Origin: DATMQA01 sp035566895
Lineage (GTDB): Bacteria; Verrucomicrobiota; Verrucomicrobiia; Limisphaerales; UBA8199
NCBI GenBank assembly: GCA_035566895.1
Contig: DATMQA010000134.1
Coordinates: 1-34,382, forward strand
Reading direction: 5' to 3'
DNA length: 34,382 bases
In this document: positions 8,578-19,452 of the stretch, in pieces
Numbering within the stretch: the stretch's first letter is position 1
Layout: every line of letters begins with the position of its first letter
Notes under the pieces: generated by a model
Database searches by the model: none
What the model saw: the letters and a program-made list of their open reading frames with translations, nothing else
What the model was told of the DNA's origin: nothing
Translations under genes and position numbers: made by a program

Positions 8578-9033
8578 TTACGCCGCCTCAAGCTCCGGCT
8601 TGGCGCATTCCAGGCCCCAATAGTGAGTGATGGACTCAAACAGGCGCTCGACCGCGCGGAAATCCATCGGCTTGACCATGTAAGCATTGGCGCCCAGTTC
8701 ATACGCGCGGTTAATGTCGGTGGGATTATCCGACAAGGAGACGATTACCACCGGAACGCGGCGCAGCTTATGCGCGTCGCCCTTAATCCAAGCCAGTACC
8801 TCAAAACCCGTTTTGCGCGGCATCCTGATGTCCATCACGATGAGCTTCGGCAGCGGATGGGCCTGCCGGTCGGCGTATTTACCCTCGCCTCGCAGATAGC
8901 TGACTGCCTCTTGTCCGTCGGTCACGACCTGGAGCGGATTTTGGATGTGTGCCATTTTGAAGGCGCGTTTGACCAGGAAAATGTCGTTAAGGTCATCTTC
9001 CACCAGTAAAACAGTGTAGGGTATGTTATCCAT
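8578..9033 (-). CDS. Single-domain response regulator (Rcp1/CheY-like receiver)
   Basis: The protein has 151 residues and consists of one receiver domain with no output domain. The acidic pocket is 'LLVEDDLND', the phospho-acceptor is the Asp in 'IVMDIRMPRKTGFEVLAWIK', the switch Ser lies in 'VVIVSLSDN', and the Lys lies in 'AYMVKPMDF'. All catalytic positions are present, so it should be phosphorylated by a histidine kinase that is not in this window. The slightly longer loop with 'LPKLIVMDIRMP' and 'HKLRRVPVVIVSLS' resembles phytochrome-associated Rcp1-type regulators. ATG at 9033 has an AAGGA about 6 nt upstream. It is transcribed divergently from kdsA. The target is unknown. Confidence 0.9.
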   Translation of the reverse strand: MDNIPYTVLLVEDDLNDIFLVKRAFKMAHIQNPLQVVTDGQEAVSYLRGEGKYADRQAHPLPKLIVMDIRMPRKTGFEVLAWIKGDAHKLRRVPVVIVSLSDNPTDINRAYELGANAYMVKPMDFRAVERLFESITHYWGLECAKPELEAA

Positions 9034-9228
9034 AATGTTTCCTTACCTGTCCAAATGTACGCGTCCCGGCCAAAATTACCAGCAAGAGATTCCCCCCCCG
9101 GCGTGTCGGATTGCGCCCGTCCCGGGCGCTGCAACATCCACAAGCGGGCCAGTGCTATGGAATGATTCGTCCCGGCCGTCCGCGCGCCCGTGGTTTACAT
9201 TGAGCGCGCAGGCTGCTAAAAGGTCCAT

Positions 9229-10044
9229 GTGCTGACCGACCATTCGCTCTGGAAATCCTTGCGCGCGCCTGACCGCCTCACGCTGATCGCCGGCCCCTGT
9301 GTCATCGAGAACGAGCGCCTTTGTTTGCAAGTGGCCTCGACACTCAAGAAGCTCTGCGCGCAGCTCGGCATTTTCTACGTCTTCAAGGCCAGCTATGACA
9401 AAGCCAATCGGACTTCATCCAGGTCTTACCGCGGCCCGGGTCCGGAGCGGGGATTGCAAGTGCTGGCTCGCGTTCGTGCCAAGGTCGGGGTTCCGGTCCT
9501 GACCGACGTCCACACCGAACTGCAGGCCGCCTCCGCCGCCAGGGTGGCCGACATCCTCCAGATCCCGGCCTTCCTCTGCCGCCAAACCGATTTGATTGCC
9601 GCCGCCGTGCGTACCGGCAAAATCGTCAACTTGAAAAAGGGCCAGTTTCTCTCTCCGGCAGAAATGGGCCAGGTCGTGGATAAGGCGAAGAGCGCCGGAG
9701 GCAAGCGGTTGCTCGTTACCGAGCGCGGTACCACCTTCGGCTATAATAACCTGGTCGCCGACATGCGCGCGATTCCCCTCCTGCGCCGGTTCGGGTTTCC
9801 GGTAGTGTTTGATGCGACGCATTCGGTGCAATTGCCGGGCGCGGGGGGAGACAAGTCCAGCGGCCAGCGGGAGTTTGCGCCGGTGTTGGCTCGCTGCGCG
9901 CTCGCAGCAGGAGCCAACGCCGTTTTCATTGAAACCCATCCTGCGCCCGACCGCGCGTTAAGCGACGGACCTAATATGATCCCGCTGAAGGAAATGCCCG
10001 GCTTGCTGAAGGACCTGTTGAAAGTCCACTCCGCCGTTCGCTAG
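9229..10044 (+). CDS. kdsA: 3-deoxy-D-manno-octulosonate 8-phosphate synthase (KdsA)
   Basis: KdsA condenses phosphoenolpyruvate with arabinose 5-phosphate to give Kdo-8-phosphate, the first committed step to the LPS inner-core sugar. The 271-residue protein shows 'LIAGPCVIENE' at the N-terminus, 'FKASYDKANRTS', 'VLTDVHTE', 'QIPAFLCRQTDL', 'NLKKGQFLSP', 'VFDATHSVQLPG' and 'FIETHPAPDRALSDGPNMI'. The Cys in GPC corresponds to the metal-binding Cys of the metal-dependent class (Aquifex type); E. coli KdsA has Asn there. The start is GTG at 9229 with AAAAGG about 6 nt upstream; the overlapping ATG at 9227 stops at once. kdsC follows 1 nt later, forming an LPS operon. Length and motifs are canonical. 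Confidence 0.95.
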   Translation: MLTDHSLWKSLRAPDRLTLIAGPCVIENERLCLQVASTLKKLCAQLGIFYVFKASYDKANRTSSRSYRGPGPERGLQVLARVRAKVGVPVLTDVHTELQAASAARVADILQIPAFLCRQTDLIAAAVRTGKIVNLKKGQFLSPAEMGQVVDKAKSAGGKRLLVTERGTTFGYNNLVADMRAIPLLRRFGFPVVFDATHSVQLPGAGGDKSSGQREFAPVLARCALAAGANAVFIETHPAPDRALSDGPNMIPLKEMPGLLKDLLKVHSAVR

Positions 10045-10045
10045 C

Positions 10046-10678
10046 ATGCCGCACAAACCTTCCAAGGGGCGAAAGCCGGGGGGCGCAGCACTGAAACGGC
10101 GCCGCAGCTTAAAGGCTCACCCATCACGCACCACGCACGACGCATTTCTCCCGACTCCCGCCTCACTCTCGACCCGGCTCTCCCGGATAAAACTCCTGCT
10201 CTGCGATGTCGATGGCGTATTGACCGACGGCTCTGTTTTCATCGGCCGCGGCGCGGAGTTCAAGCAATTCAACATCCAGGATGGCTTGGGGCTGGTGAAA
10301 CTGCGGCGCGCGGGGCTCAAGGTGGGCTGGATTTCGAGCCGGCCCTCGGCTGCCACCGCCCAAAGGGCCGAGGAACTGAAAATAGATTTCCTTCGGCAAG
10401 ACAAGGGAAGTAAAGTGGCCACCATCGAACCGCTCCTCGCCCGGACAGGGCTGAAGTGGGATGAGGTCTGTTACGTCGGCGACGACATTGTCGATCTGGG
10501 GCCGCTGAAACGAGCCGGCGTGGCCGTCGCGGTCGCCAATGCCGTGGGCGAAGCCGAAGCGGCCGCGGATTATGTCACCAAAGCCGCTGGCGGCCATGGC
10601 GCGGTGCGCGAAGTGGTTGAATTGATTTTGAAGGCCCAGAATAAATGGAAAAACATCGTCGCGGAGCATGAAGCCTGA
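10046..10678 (+). CDS. kdsC: Kdo-8-phosphate phosphatase (KdsC, HAD family)
   Basis: KdsC removes phosphate from Kdo-8-phosphate, the step after KdsA. The HAD motif I is 'LLLCDVDGVLTDGSVFIG' with the nucleophile Asp, motif II lies near 'VGWISSRPS', the Lys is in 'FLRQDKGSK', and motif III is 'CYVGDDIVDLGPLKRAG'. All are present, so it should be active. The 210 residues include about 45 extra N-terminal residues rich in Lys/Arg/Pro, encoded partly by a 7-nt repeat (10116-10143). No ATG, GTG or TTG offers a shorter start before the DVDGV motif, so ATG 10046 is kept. It lies 1 nt after kdsA and overlaps the next gene by 11 nt. The enzyme call is firm; the true N-terminus is not. Confidence 0.92.
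   Translation: MPHKPSKGRKPGGAALKRRRSLKAHPSRTTHDAFLPTPASLSTRLSRIKLLLCDVDGVLTDGSVFIGRGAEFKQFNIQDGLGLVKLRRAGLKVGWISSRPSAATAQRAEELKIDFLRQDKGSKVATIEPLLARTGLKWDEVCYVGDDIVDLGPLKRAGVAVAVANAVGEAEAAADYVTKAAGGHGAVREVVELILKAQNKWKNIVAEHEA
10116..10143. repeat. Degenerate 7-nt tandem repeat inside the kdsC 5' end
   Basis: Four consecutive heptads read CTCACCC, ATCACGC, ACCACGC and ACGACGC. They fall in the N-terminal extension of KdsC, which is not part of the HAD fold, so they look like an inserted or expanded repeat that is translated. Confidence 0.55.
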
Positions 10679-12635
10679 AGTCTTAACGCGCAGGTTGCAA
10701 GTGGATCGGACCGGGGGTGTTCAACCTTCAACCTTCAACTTTCAACCTGCAACCGCTCCGCAGCTCATTTGGTTGTGGCTTCGCCGCGCAGCGTTGCTTT
10801 GCGTCTTTGCGCTAAGCCTCTTTGTGTCAGCGGGGCACGCCCAGGTCTCCAGACCGGCCAAGGGGTTTAAAGTGGACAGTTATTTCCCGGCCCCGCACGA
10901 AACCCAGATAAAGTTCCACCTCGAAGGCGCTACTTTCACCCAGCTCGCGAGCGGACGCTTTTTTCTGCTCAATGACATGACGTTGCAAACCTATCGCGAG
11001 ACCGGCGAAGGCGAGTTCCTCATCAAGGCCCCGGAATGCCTTTACGATTCCGACCGCACTAACGCCAGTTCCGCCGGCCCATTGCATGTCCAAACTGCTG
11101 ACGGAAAATTCTCTATCGACGGCGATGGCTTTCTCTGGGAGCAGCCGAGCAGCCTGTTCATCTCGAACAACGTCCATACTATCGTGCAACGGGAGCTGCT
11201 TGAGAGCCCCGGCGCCTCCCCGTCGGCCACCACTGCCCAGCCCGAGGCCCGGAATATTGAAATATTTTCCCGCCGCTTCGAATACACCGCCGATCCCGGC
11301 GAGGGCATTTACCGCGACGCGGTGCGCGTGACCGGCACTAACCTCGCGCTCACTTGCGGAACCTTGAAGTTTCAGTTGCCCATGAGCAGTCCGCCAGGCG
11401 GCGCAACCCCCAATGTGCCCGCCCCCGACCGCGCGAGCCTTTCCGGATTGCAAAGCATCAACGCGGAACAGGATGTCATCGTCGATTACGCAACCATTCA
11501 TGCCGAGGGAACCGGAGCGGTCTATTCGGCTCGGACCGGGCTGCTGCACCTCACCGGCAACCCGACCTGGCGGGCGGACCAACGCCAGGGACACGGTGAC
11601 GAATTGGTGATCGATCGAACAAACAATATTTTCACCGCCACCGGTCATGGATGGCTGAAATTGCCGGGGCAGACGCTGGGCCAGTCCGGTTTCCTTCCGG
11701 GCGTTGCAACCAATTCCCCAACCGCCTCTGCCGCAACTAATCAGACCGTCGAGCTCGCTTGCGCCACTTACGAGATTCACACCAACTGGGCCCTCTTCCG
11801 TGAAGACGTGCGCGCCACCAATTACCTCGGCGACCAGGCGCGCAGCAAAATGAGCTGCGCCCTCATGACCGTCACCTTTGGCGGAACCAACCAGGTGGAC
11901 CGGCTCGTGGCTGAAACCAACGTCGTCATCGAGCAGGAGGATAAACGCCTCGCCGGCGGCCGAGCGGTTTATACCGGCGCCAACGGGCTGCTGGAATTAA
12001 CCGACCATCCGTCCTGGCAGTCCGGCCTGCGCGAGGGCCAGGGCGCGTTGGTCCAGGTGGAAGGCCAGCGTGGCGAGCTGCGCGTGCGCGGCAACGCCTT
12101 CATGCGCCTGCCCGCTGCGGAACTCGGCCAGCCCGAAACACTCGCTTCCGGCGCCGCCCCCAAACCAGCGCCGGATACCGGGACCAATCAGTTCGCCGAG
12201 ATCTATTGCGACAGTTACCTTCTCCGCACCAACACCGCCTGGTGGACCGGCGGCGTCTATGTGAGCCACCCTCGCATGAACTGGGTTTGCGAGCGCTTGA
12301 CCGCAAACCTGGGACCGGCCGGCGCCGAATCCAAAACCATGGTTGCCGAGGAAGCCGTGACTTTCGATTTGCGCGACCAGAAAGGCCAAACCGTCCATGG
12401 CACCGGCGACAAAGCGATTTATGATTACAATGTGACCGGCGCGGCGACCAACGATCTCCTCACGTTGACAGGCGCCCCGGCGTTCTTGCAAACTACCAAT
12501 GGCACCATCCGGGATAAGCTGGTCCTTCTGGACCGCGCCAACAGCAAGCTCGTCGCGCCGGGGAACTATTTGATCCGCATCCGGACCAACGGGACCAACA
12601 CCTTCGCCATGCCGGGCAACCGGTTTAAACGATGA
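10668..12635 (+). CDS. LptC/LptA-like LPS transport protein (OstA-repeat, fused)
   Basis: The 655-residue exported protein has a hydrophobic signal segment at about residues 35-58 ('AALLCVFALSLFVSAGHAQ'). The rest is beta-rich and repetitive. An N-terminal part resembles LptC ('GFKVDSYFPAPHETQIKF', 'ASGRFFLLNDMTLQTY'). Two or three OstA/LptA-like units follow, each with a phrase such as 'GDELVIDRTNNIFTATGHG', 'KRLAGGRAVYTGANGLLELT' or 'HGTGDKAIYDYN'. LptC and LptA carry LPS across the periplasm. The following gene is lptB (ATGA overlap) and the preceding two make Kdo, which supports the role. Canonical LptA is under 200 residues, so this would be an enlarged fusion. The ATG start overlaps kdsC; residues 12-28 are encoded by TTCAACC heptads. 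The exact domain assignment is inference. Confidence 0.72.
   Translation: MKPEVLTRRLQVDRTGGVQPSTFNFQPATAPQLIWLWLRRAALLCVFALSLFVSAGHAQVSRPAKGFKVDSYFPAPHETQIKFHLEGATFTQLASGRFFLLNDMTLQTYRETGEGEFLIKAPECLYDSDRTNASSAGPLHVQTADGKFSIDGDGFLWEQPSSLFISNNVHTIVQRELLESPGASPSATTAQPEARNIEIFSRRFEYTADPGEGIYRDAVRVTGTNLALTCGTLKFQLPMSSPPGGATPNVPAPDRASLSGLQSINAEQDVIVDYATIHAEGTGAVYSARTGLLHLTGNPTWRADQRQGHGDELVIDRTNNIFTATGHGWLKLPGQTLGQSGFLPGVATNSPTASAATNQTVELACATYEIHTNWALFREDVRATNYLGDQARSKMSCALMTVTFGGTNQVDRLVAETNVVIEQEDKRLAGGRAVYTGANGLLELTDHPSWQSGLREGQGALVQVEGQRGELRVRGNAFMRLPAAELGQPETLASGAAPKPAPDTGTNQFAEIYCDSYLLRTNTAWWTGGVYVSHPRMNWVCERLTANLGPAGAESKTMVAEEAVTFDLRDQKGQTVHGTGDKAIYDYNVTGAATNDLLTLTGAPAFLQTTNGTIRDKLVLLDRANSKLVAPGNYLIRIRTNGTNTFAMPGNRFKR
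10690..10754. repeat. TTCAACC heptad repeat with opposing arm
   Basis: Five heptads occupy 10720-10754 (TTCAACC, TTCAACC, TTCAACT, TTCAACC, TGCAACC). The arm GCAGGTTGCAAG at 10690-10701 is complementary, with one mismatch, to the last two heptads and could form a hairpin. The element lies in the 5' coding part of the LptC/LptA-like gene. Confidence 0.6.
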
Positions 12636-13426
12636 TGGAACCGCAAGCCAAAACGTTAATGCACGACCCCGGGCTGCAGCCGTCGCTTACCGCAGAGGCC
12701 AGTGAGCCACTGCTGGTCACGGAGAATCTGGTTAAGGAATATCGTCAGCGTCGGGTGGTCAATGGAGTCTCAATCACGGTTGCCTCTGGGGAAATCGTCG
12801 GCTTGCTCGGCCCCAACGGCGCGGGCAAAACCACGACCTTCAATATCGTGGTCGGCCTGATTCGCCCGGACGAAGGAGCCGTGAGATTCCAGGAGCGCGA
12901 CATCACGCGCCTGCCGATGCATCGGCGCGCCCGCCTGGGCATCGGTTACCTGACCCAGGAGCCGTCCATCTTCCGCAAACTTACGGTCGAACAGAATGTC
13001 CTGGCGATCCTGGAAACCTGCCGGATGAACCGGCAGGAGCGCGCCATCCGGCTGAAGTATTTGCTCGATGAGCTCGACTTGGCTCAGCTGGCCAAGAGCA
13101 AGGCCTATACTTTGAGCGGCGGAGAAAAGCGGCGCCTGGAAATCACCCGCTCTCTGGTGACCAGTCCCAAATTGCTGCTGTTGGACGAGCCCTTCAGCGG
13201 GATCGACCCCATTGCCGTTTATGAAGTCCAAAAAATCATCCGGCGTCTCAAAGAACGGGGGCTGGGCATTTTGATCACCGATCACAATGTCCGCGAAACT
13301 CTCAAGCTCGTGGACCGCGCTTACTTGATCCACAAAGGCGAAGTCGTCTATGAAGGCGCCGCCGAACAGTTGGTCAATGACCCGAAAGCCCGGGAGATTT
13401 ACCTCGGCCCGGACTTTAACCTGTGA
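12632..13426 (+). CDS. lptB: LPS export ABC transporter ATP-binding protein (LptB)
   Basis: LptB is the cytoplasmic ATPase that powers LPS extraction by LptFG. The 264 residues contain Walker A 'GPNGAGKTTT' (about 60-69), the Q-loop 'YLTQEPSIFRKLTVEQN' (Gln109), signature 'LSGGEKRRLEI' (161-171), Walker B 'LLLLDEPFSGID' (181-192) and H-loop His218 in 'ITDHNVRETL'. The phrases 'QEPSIFRKLTVE' and the end 'YLGPDFNL' are specific to LptB among ABC ATPases. About 25 extra residues precede the core. The start ATG overlaps the stop of the LptC/LptA-like gene (ATGA). In many Proteobacteria rpoN follows lptB; here hprK follows directly, 6 nt later. Confidence 0.95.
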   Translation: MMEPQAKTLMHDPGLQPSLTAEASEPLLVTENLVKEYRQRRVVNGVSITVASGEIVGLLGPNGAGKTTTFNIVVGLIRPDEGAVRFQERDITRLPMHRRARLGIGYLTQEPSIFRKLTVEQNVLAILETCRMNRQERAIRLKYLLDELDLAQLAKSKAYTLSGGEKRRLEITRSLVTSPKLLLLDEPFSGIDPIAVYEVQKIIRRLKERGLGILITDHNVRETLKLVDRAYLIHKGEVVYEGAAEQLVNDPKAREIYLGPDFNL

Positions 13427-13432
13427 GCAGCA

Positions 13433-14380
13433 ATGCAACGTGACCCGATTACCGTTGAACGTTTCTATACCGAGCACGCCGCCTCGCTCGAACTGAACCT
13501 CGTCGCCGCTGCCGGCGGACTCAAACGTCCGATTCGCGAGCCCACCGTCAACCGCCCGGGCCTGGTCCTGTCCGGGTTCACCCGCTATTTTGCTTTTAAA
13601 CGCGTGCAGGTCATCGGCAATGCCGAGGCCTATTTCCTCAAATCCCTCCCCGACGAGGAGCGGGCCCGGCGTCACAAAACCTTCTTCTCCTACAAGCTCC
13701 CCTGCGTCGTGTTCTCTCGGAACCTCCACCCGGACAAATTGTTTTTGCAGGCCGCCGAAAAAGCCGCCGTGCCGATCTTCCGTTGCCCGCTGGTGACCAT
13801 GAAGTTCATCAACCTGGCCACCCTCGCCCTGGAAATGATGTTCGCCCCTCGCGGCACCGAGATGGGCAGCATGGTCGATATCCTCGGCGTGGGCGTCATT
13901 CTGCGCGGCGAAAGCGGCATCGGCAAAAGCGAGAGCGTCCTGGCCCTGATCGAGCGCGGCTACAGCCTCGTGGCCGACGACATCACCAAGGTCACCCTCG
14001 TCGATGGGCGCGAAGTCGTGGGCACCAGCGCCGAAGTCACCCGCAACCACATGGAGGTCCGCGGCATCGGCATCATCAATGTCGCCGCCATGTTCGGCGT
14101 CAAAAGCATCCGCCATGAGAAACGGGTCGACCTGGTCGTGACCCTCAAATCCTGGAACGAGGTCCCGGACGTGGACCGCCTCGGCATGGAGCAGGAATAC
14201 GTGAAAATTCTCGGCATCGACGTCCCCCACATCATCCTCCCGGTGCGCCCCGGCCGCGACCTGGCCCGCCTCATCGAGGTGGCCGCCTTCCAGACCAAAC
14301 TCAAGTCCGTCGGCCATAATCCCGCCAAGGAGCTCAACGACCGGCTCATCTCACGTATGGCGGCAGCCGCGAAGCTGTAA
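13433..14380 (+). CDS. hprK: HPr kinase/phosphorylase (HprK)
   Basis: HprK phosphorylates and dephosphorylates Ser46 of HPr in response to metabolic state. The 315 residues match the usual length. Walker A is 'GESGIGKSE' at 159-167, followed by 'ALIERGYSLVADDITKV' with the catalytic Asp pair. The family signature is 'EVRGIGIINVAAMFG', and the C-terminal 'VPHIILPVRPGRDLARLIEV' is also typical. One oddity is that the segment before the P-loop reads 'EMGSMVDILGVG', where well-studied enzymes have 'HGVLVDI'; the conserved His is Met here. The N-terminal domain is present. ptsH, its substrate gene, lies 41 nt downstream. Without sugar transporters nearby this is likely a regulatory phosphorelay. 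The assignment is firm. Confidence 0.94.
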   Translation: MQRDPITVERFYTEHAASLELNLVAAAGGLKRPIREPTVNRPGLVLSGFTRYFAFKRVQVIGNAEAYFLKSLPDEERARRHKTFFSYKLPCVVFSRNLHPDKLFLQAAEKAAVPIFRCPLVTMKFINLATLALEMMFAPRGTEMGSMVDILGVGVILRGESGIGKSESVLALIERGYSLVADDITKVTLVDGREVVGTSAEVTRNHMEVRGIGIINVAAMFGVKSIRHEKRVDLVVTLKSWNEVPDVDRLGMEQEYVKILGIDVPHIILPVRPGRDLARLIEVAAFQTKLKSVGHNPAKELNDRLISRMAAAAKL

Positions 14381-14421
14381 AATTAGATTTTATTGGCAAA
14401 AGTAACCTGCTTCGGCTACCT

Positions 14422-14736
14422 ATGAAGGTACGCCGAATGAGCGCCAAAAAAATCGCCGACAGCATTTTGACGATGACCAAAGACTTTCTGGTTGCCAACA
14501 AGCTGGGAATCCATGCCCGGCCGGCCGCCATGTTCGTCAAGACGGCCAATCGCTTCACCTGCGACATCTTCGTGGAAAAGGACGGCGAGAAAGTCAATGG
14601 CAAGAGTATCATGGGCCTGATGATGCTGGCCGCCGGACCGGGCAGCAAACTCACCGTCCATGCCCAAGGCCAGGATGCTTCCCAGGCCCTCGCTGAGCTG
14701 GAGACCTTGATCAAACGCAAGTTTGATGAGGAGTGA
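14422..14736 (+). CDS. ptsH: Phosphocarrier protein HPr
   Basis: HPr carries phosphate on a His to EIIA proteins and is regulated at a Ser by HprK. Both sites are visible: 'NKLGIHARPAAMF' (His15 equivalent) and 'KVNGKSIMGLMMLAA' (Ser46 equivalent). From ATG 14473 the protein would have 88 residues, the family length. The earlier ATG codons at 14422 and 14437 add 17 or 12 residues. The one at 14437 has an AAGG about 8 nt upstream, whereas 14473 has no clear site, so a short extension is possible. The gene follows hprK closely. A possible acceptor, the EIIA gene, is at 6526-7026. A long AT-rich inverted repeat begins at the stop codon. Confidence 0.93.
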   Translation: MKVRRMSAKKIADSILTMTKDFLVANKLGIHARPAAMFVKTANRFTCDIFVEKDGEKVNGKSIMGLMMLAAGPGSKLTVHAQGQDASQALAELETLIKRKFDEE

Positions 14737-14809
14737 AAACGTAAAACGTAAAACGTGAAAGACTCAAACACCGCAGTTCAAGTTTTACGTTTTACGTTTT
14801 ACGTTTCAT
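14735..14809. repeat. AAAACGT heptad inverted repeat between ptsH and gatC
   Basis: The left arm (14735-14760) and right arm (14782-14807) each contain three to four 7-nt units, AAAACGT on the left and its complement ACGTTTT on the right. At least 18 bp pair perfectly (core ACGTAAAACGTAAAACGT) around a loop of about 26 nt. It is AT-rich in a GC-rich setting. It may end the hprK-ptsH transcript, though there is no U-run after it. Confidence 0.75.
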
Positions 14810-14857
14810 GCACTGCAACACCATCGTTGTTTCTCGCTTTAAACGTTGCCCCGCTCC

Positions 14858-15145
14858 ATGCCCGCCGTTGAAATCGACGTAAAATACGTCGCCCACCTCG
14901 CGCGGCTCTCCCTCTCGCCCGACGAGGAGCAGAAGATGAGCGCGCAACTAGGGAGCATTTTGAGCTATATCGAAAAGCTCAAGGAAGTCGATGTCACCGG
15001 GGTCGAACCTACCGCCCATGCCTTTCCACTCGTCAATGTCACCCGGCCCGATGCCGTCCGTCCATCCATGGACCATCAGGACGCCCTTCGCAACGCCCCC
15101 GCCCAGGCCAACGGCCTTTTCCTGGTCCCGAAGATAGTGGAATAG
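14858..15145 (+). CDS. gatC: Asp-tRNA(Asn)/Glu-tRNA(Gln) amidotransferase subunit C (GatC)
   Basis: GatC stabilises the GatCAB amidotransferase that makes Gln-tRNA(Gln) and Asn-tRNA(Asn). The 95 residues from ATG 14858 ('MPAVEIDVKYVAHLARLSL') match the family length. Typical marks are 'VAHLARLSLSPDEEQKM', 'LGSILSYIEKLKEVDVTGVE' and 'TRPDAVRPSM', followed by 'ALRNAPAQANGLFLVPKIVE'. A TTG at 14846 could add four residues but is less likely. The partner genes gatA and gatB are not in the window; polA follows 5 nt later, so the two may be co-transcribed. Confidence 0.93.
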   Translation: MPAVEIDVKYVAHLARLSLSPDEEQKMSAQLGSILSYIEKLKEVDVTGVEPTAHAFPLVNVTRPDAVRPSMDHQDALRNAPAQANGLFLVPKIVE

Positions 15146-15150
15146 ACCGG

Positions 15151-18078
<2,928 letters not shown>

Positions 18079-18113
18079 CCGACTTATTGTAGGTGACGAC
18101 CCAACTTGCTATG

Positions 18114-19058
18114 TTACACGCGGGAACCCGAAATGGGCACGATGACGCGCAACCGGGAGCGGGCGACCGAAAACCTGGCCGGCAGATTTCCGAGCCATTC
18201 GCCATCGACTTCTAACGGCGCGGCTGCCGGGCTGCTCAGCGTGAGCGTTTCAGACTGGAAGACCTCCGTGGCTGAGGCTGGCAGGGTTCCGCGCAGCAAC
18301 AATTGGGGGCCACAGCGTGCGAGGGTTAGCCAGTTGACGCGGGGCAAAACGCAAACTTCCAGCAAGCCGTCGCGCAGGTCCGCCCGGGGAAAGAGCCGGA
18401 AATCCCCGCCGTAGAGTCGGCCGTTGCCGATGAGAACCAGGCCACCGGTAGCGGAGTGCCCGCCCCCGGAAGCGGTGATGTGAAAAGGCGCGCCGAGCAA
18501 GGCCCGCAGGCCCGCCACCACGTAGGCCAGCGGCCCGAACCGCTTCTTTAGGGACCAATTCACCAACTCAATGGCGCGGGCATCCAGCCCGGCGCCCGCC
18601 AACTGGGCGAAATACCTTCGTTGAGGCGCTGCGGTGGCGGGCACTGGGGCCCCGGGGCGGGTGTCGCGGGCGGTGGAGTACTCGACTATCGGAAGATCGA
18701 TGAGGGTCTCGCTGCCGCAGCGGATGGTCTGCCAGGCCGGTTCGAGTTTGAGCGGCAAGGCTAGCTCGCGAGCAAAGACATTCACCGTTCCTAACGGCAG
18801 CACCCCCAGCCGCGCGCGTTCAAAACCATTGGGGGCATCGCCGAGGCCGTTGACCACCTCATTGACGGTGCCATCGCCACCGGCAGCCACGACGATTTCG
18901 AAGCCTTCGCCCACAGCCTCGGCGGCGAGCCGGCGCGCCTCACCCGGGCCAGTCGTCAGTTTCAGCTTTGCCTGCATTCCAATCTCGTCGAGGTGCCGGC
19001 GGAAGCGTCTGGCCTTCTCGCCTTTGGCGGCCGGATTGAAGATAACGCAGATGCGCAC
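18114..19058 (-). CDS. Diacylglycerol/sphingosine kinase family protein (YegS/DgkB-like)
   Basis: Lipid kinases of this family phosphorylate diacylglycerol or related lipids at the inner membrane face. The protein starts 'RICVIFNPAAKGEKA', has the nucleotide-binding motif 'VVAAGGDGTVNEVVNGLG' (GGDGT at about 60-64), 'LGVLPLGTVNVFARELAL', and the later 'NGRLYGGDFRLFPRADLRDG' and 'LEVDGEWLG', all typical. From GTG 19058 it has 314 residues, the usual size. The frame stays open to 19370, but that extension has no family features. The substrate cannot be told from sequence. It converges with polA, 35 nt apart. Confidence 0.85.
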   Translation of the reverse strand: MRICVIFNPAAKGEKARRFRRHLDEIGMQAKLKLTTGPGEARRLAAEAVGEGFEIVVAAGGDGTVNEVVNGLGDAPNGFERARLGVLPLGTVNVFARELALPLKLEPAWQTIRCGSETLIDLPIVEYSTARDTRPGAPVPATAAPQRRYFAQLAGAGLDARAIELVNWSLKKRFGPLAYVVAGLRALLGAPFHITASGGGHSATGGLVLIGNGRLYGGDFRLFPRADLRDGLLEVCVLPRVNWLTLARCGPQLLLRGTLPASATEVFQSETLTLSSPAAAPLEVDGEWLGNLPARFSVARSRLRVIVPISGSRV

Positions 19059-19452
19059 GTCCCCATTGTTTGAGGGCAGGGGCCGGGGGAGTCGAGGAGA
19101 AAGCAGGCTTGGCCTCACTAAACCCCGGGGCGGACTGCACCCGTCCCGGGGCGCAGCGATCACCAAGGAGAATGGCGCTCCACGTGTAAACTCGGACACC
19201 CAAGGGCATGCGAACCTCGCTGCGCACAAGGACGGGCACGCGCTGGCCCAGCCGAGATGCGTAGCCACACGATAGTTCTGAGGTTTGTCCCCCAACTGGA
19301 CACCCGTGTCCCCAGCCCGGGCGGGCTTGCCCAATTCACGAACACCCCGGAACCAACCCAAATTTGGCACCCCTTAACATCTGCGGCATTTCCAATCCGT
19401 CGAAGGAGTTGGCATTCTGACTGCTGAGAATGGAGTCCACGCGGTTCGTAGT
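19059..19452. other. Intergenic stretch without a recognised gene
   Basis: I see no supported gene here. Open frames on both strands look like noise of a GC-rich region. A short dyad GGACAC-CC-GTGTCC lies near 19296-19309. It must hold promoters for the divergent lipid-kinase gene and the genes starting at 19453/19550. Confidence 0.5.

Noticed and set aside
12770..14317. 515-codon open frame on the minus strand opposite lptB and hprK
   Set aside because: It lies opposite two firmly identified genes and its protein is Asp/Glu/His/Gly-rich without any family motif. Long antisense frames are expected in GC-rich coding DNA.
18114..19370. Full-length 418-codon reading of the lipid kinase gene
   Set aside because: The first about 104 codons have no similarity to the family and are Pro/Arg-rich; the conserved fold begins at the GTG at 19058.
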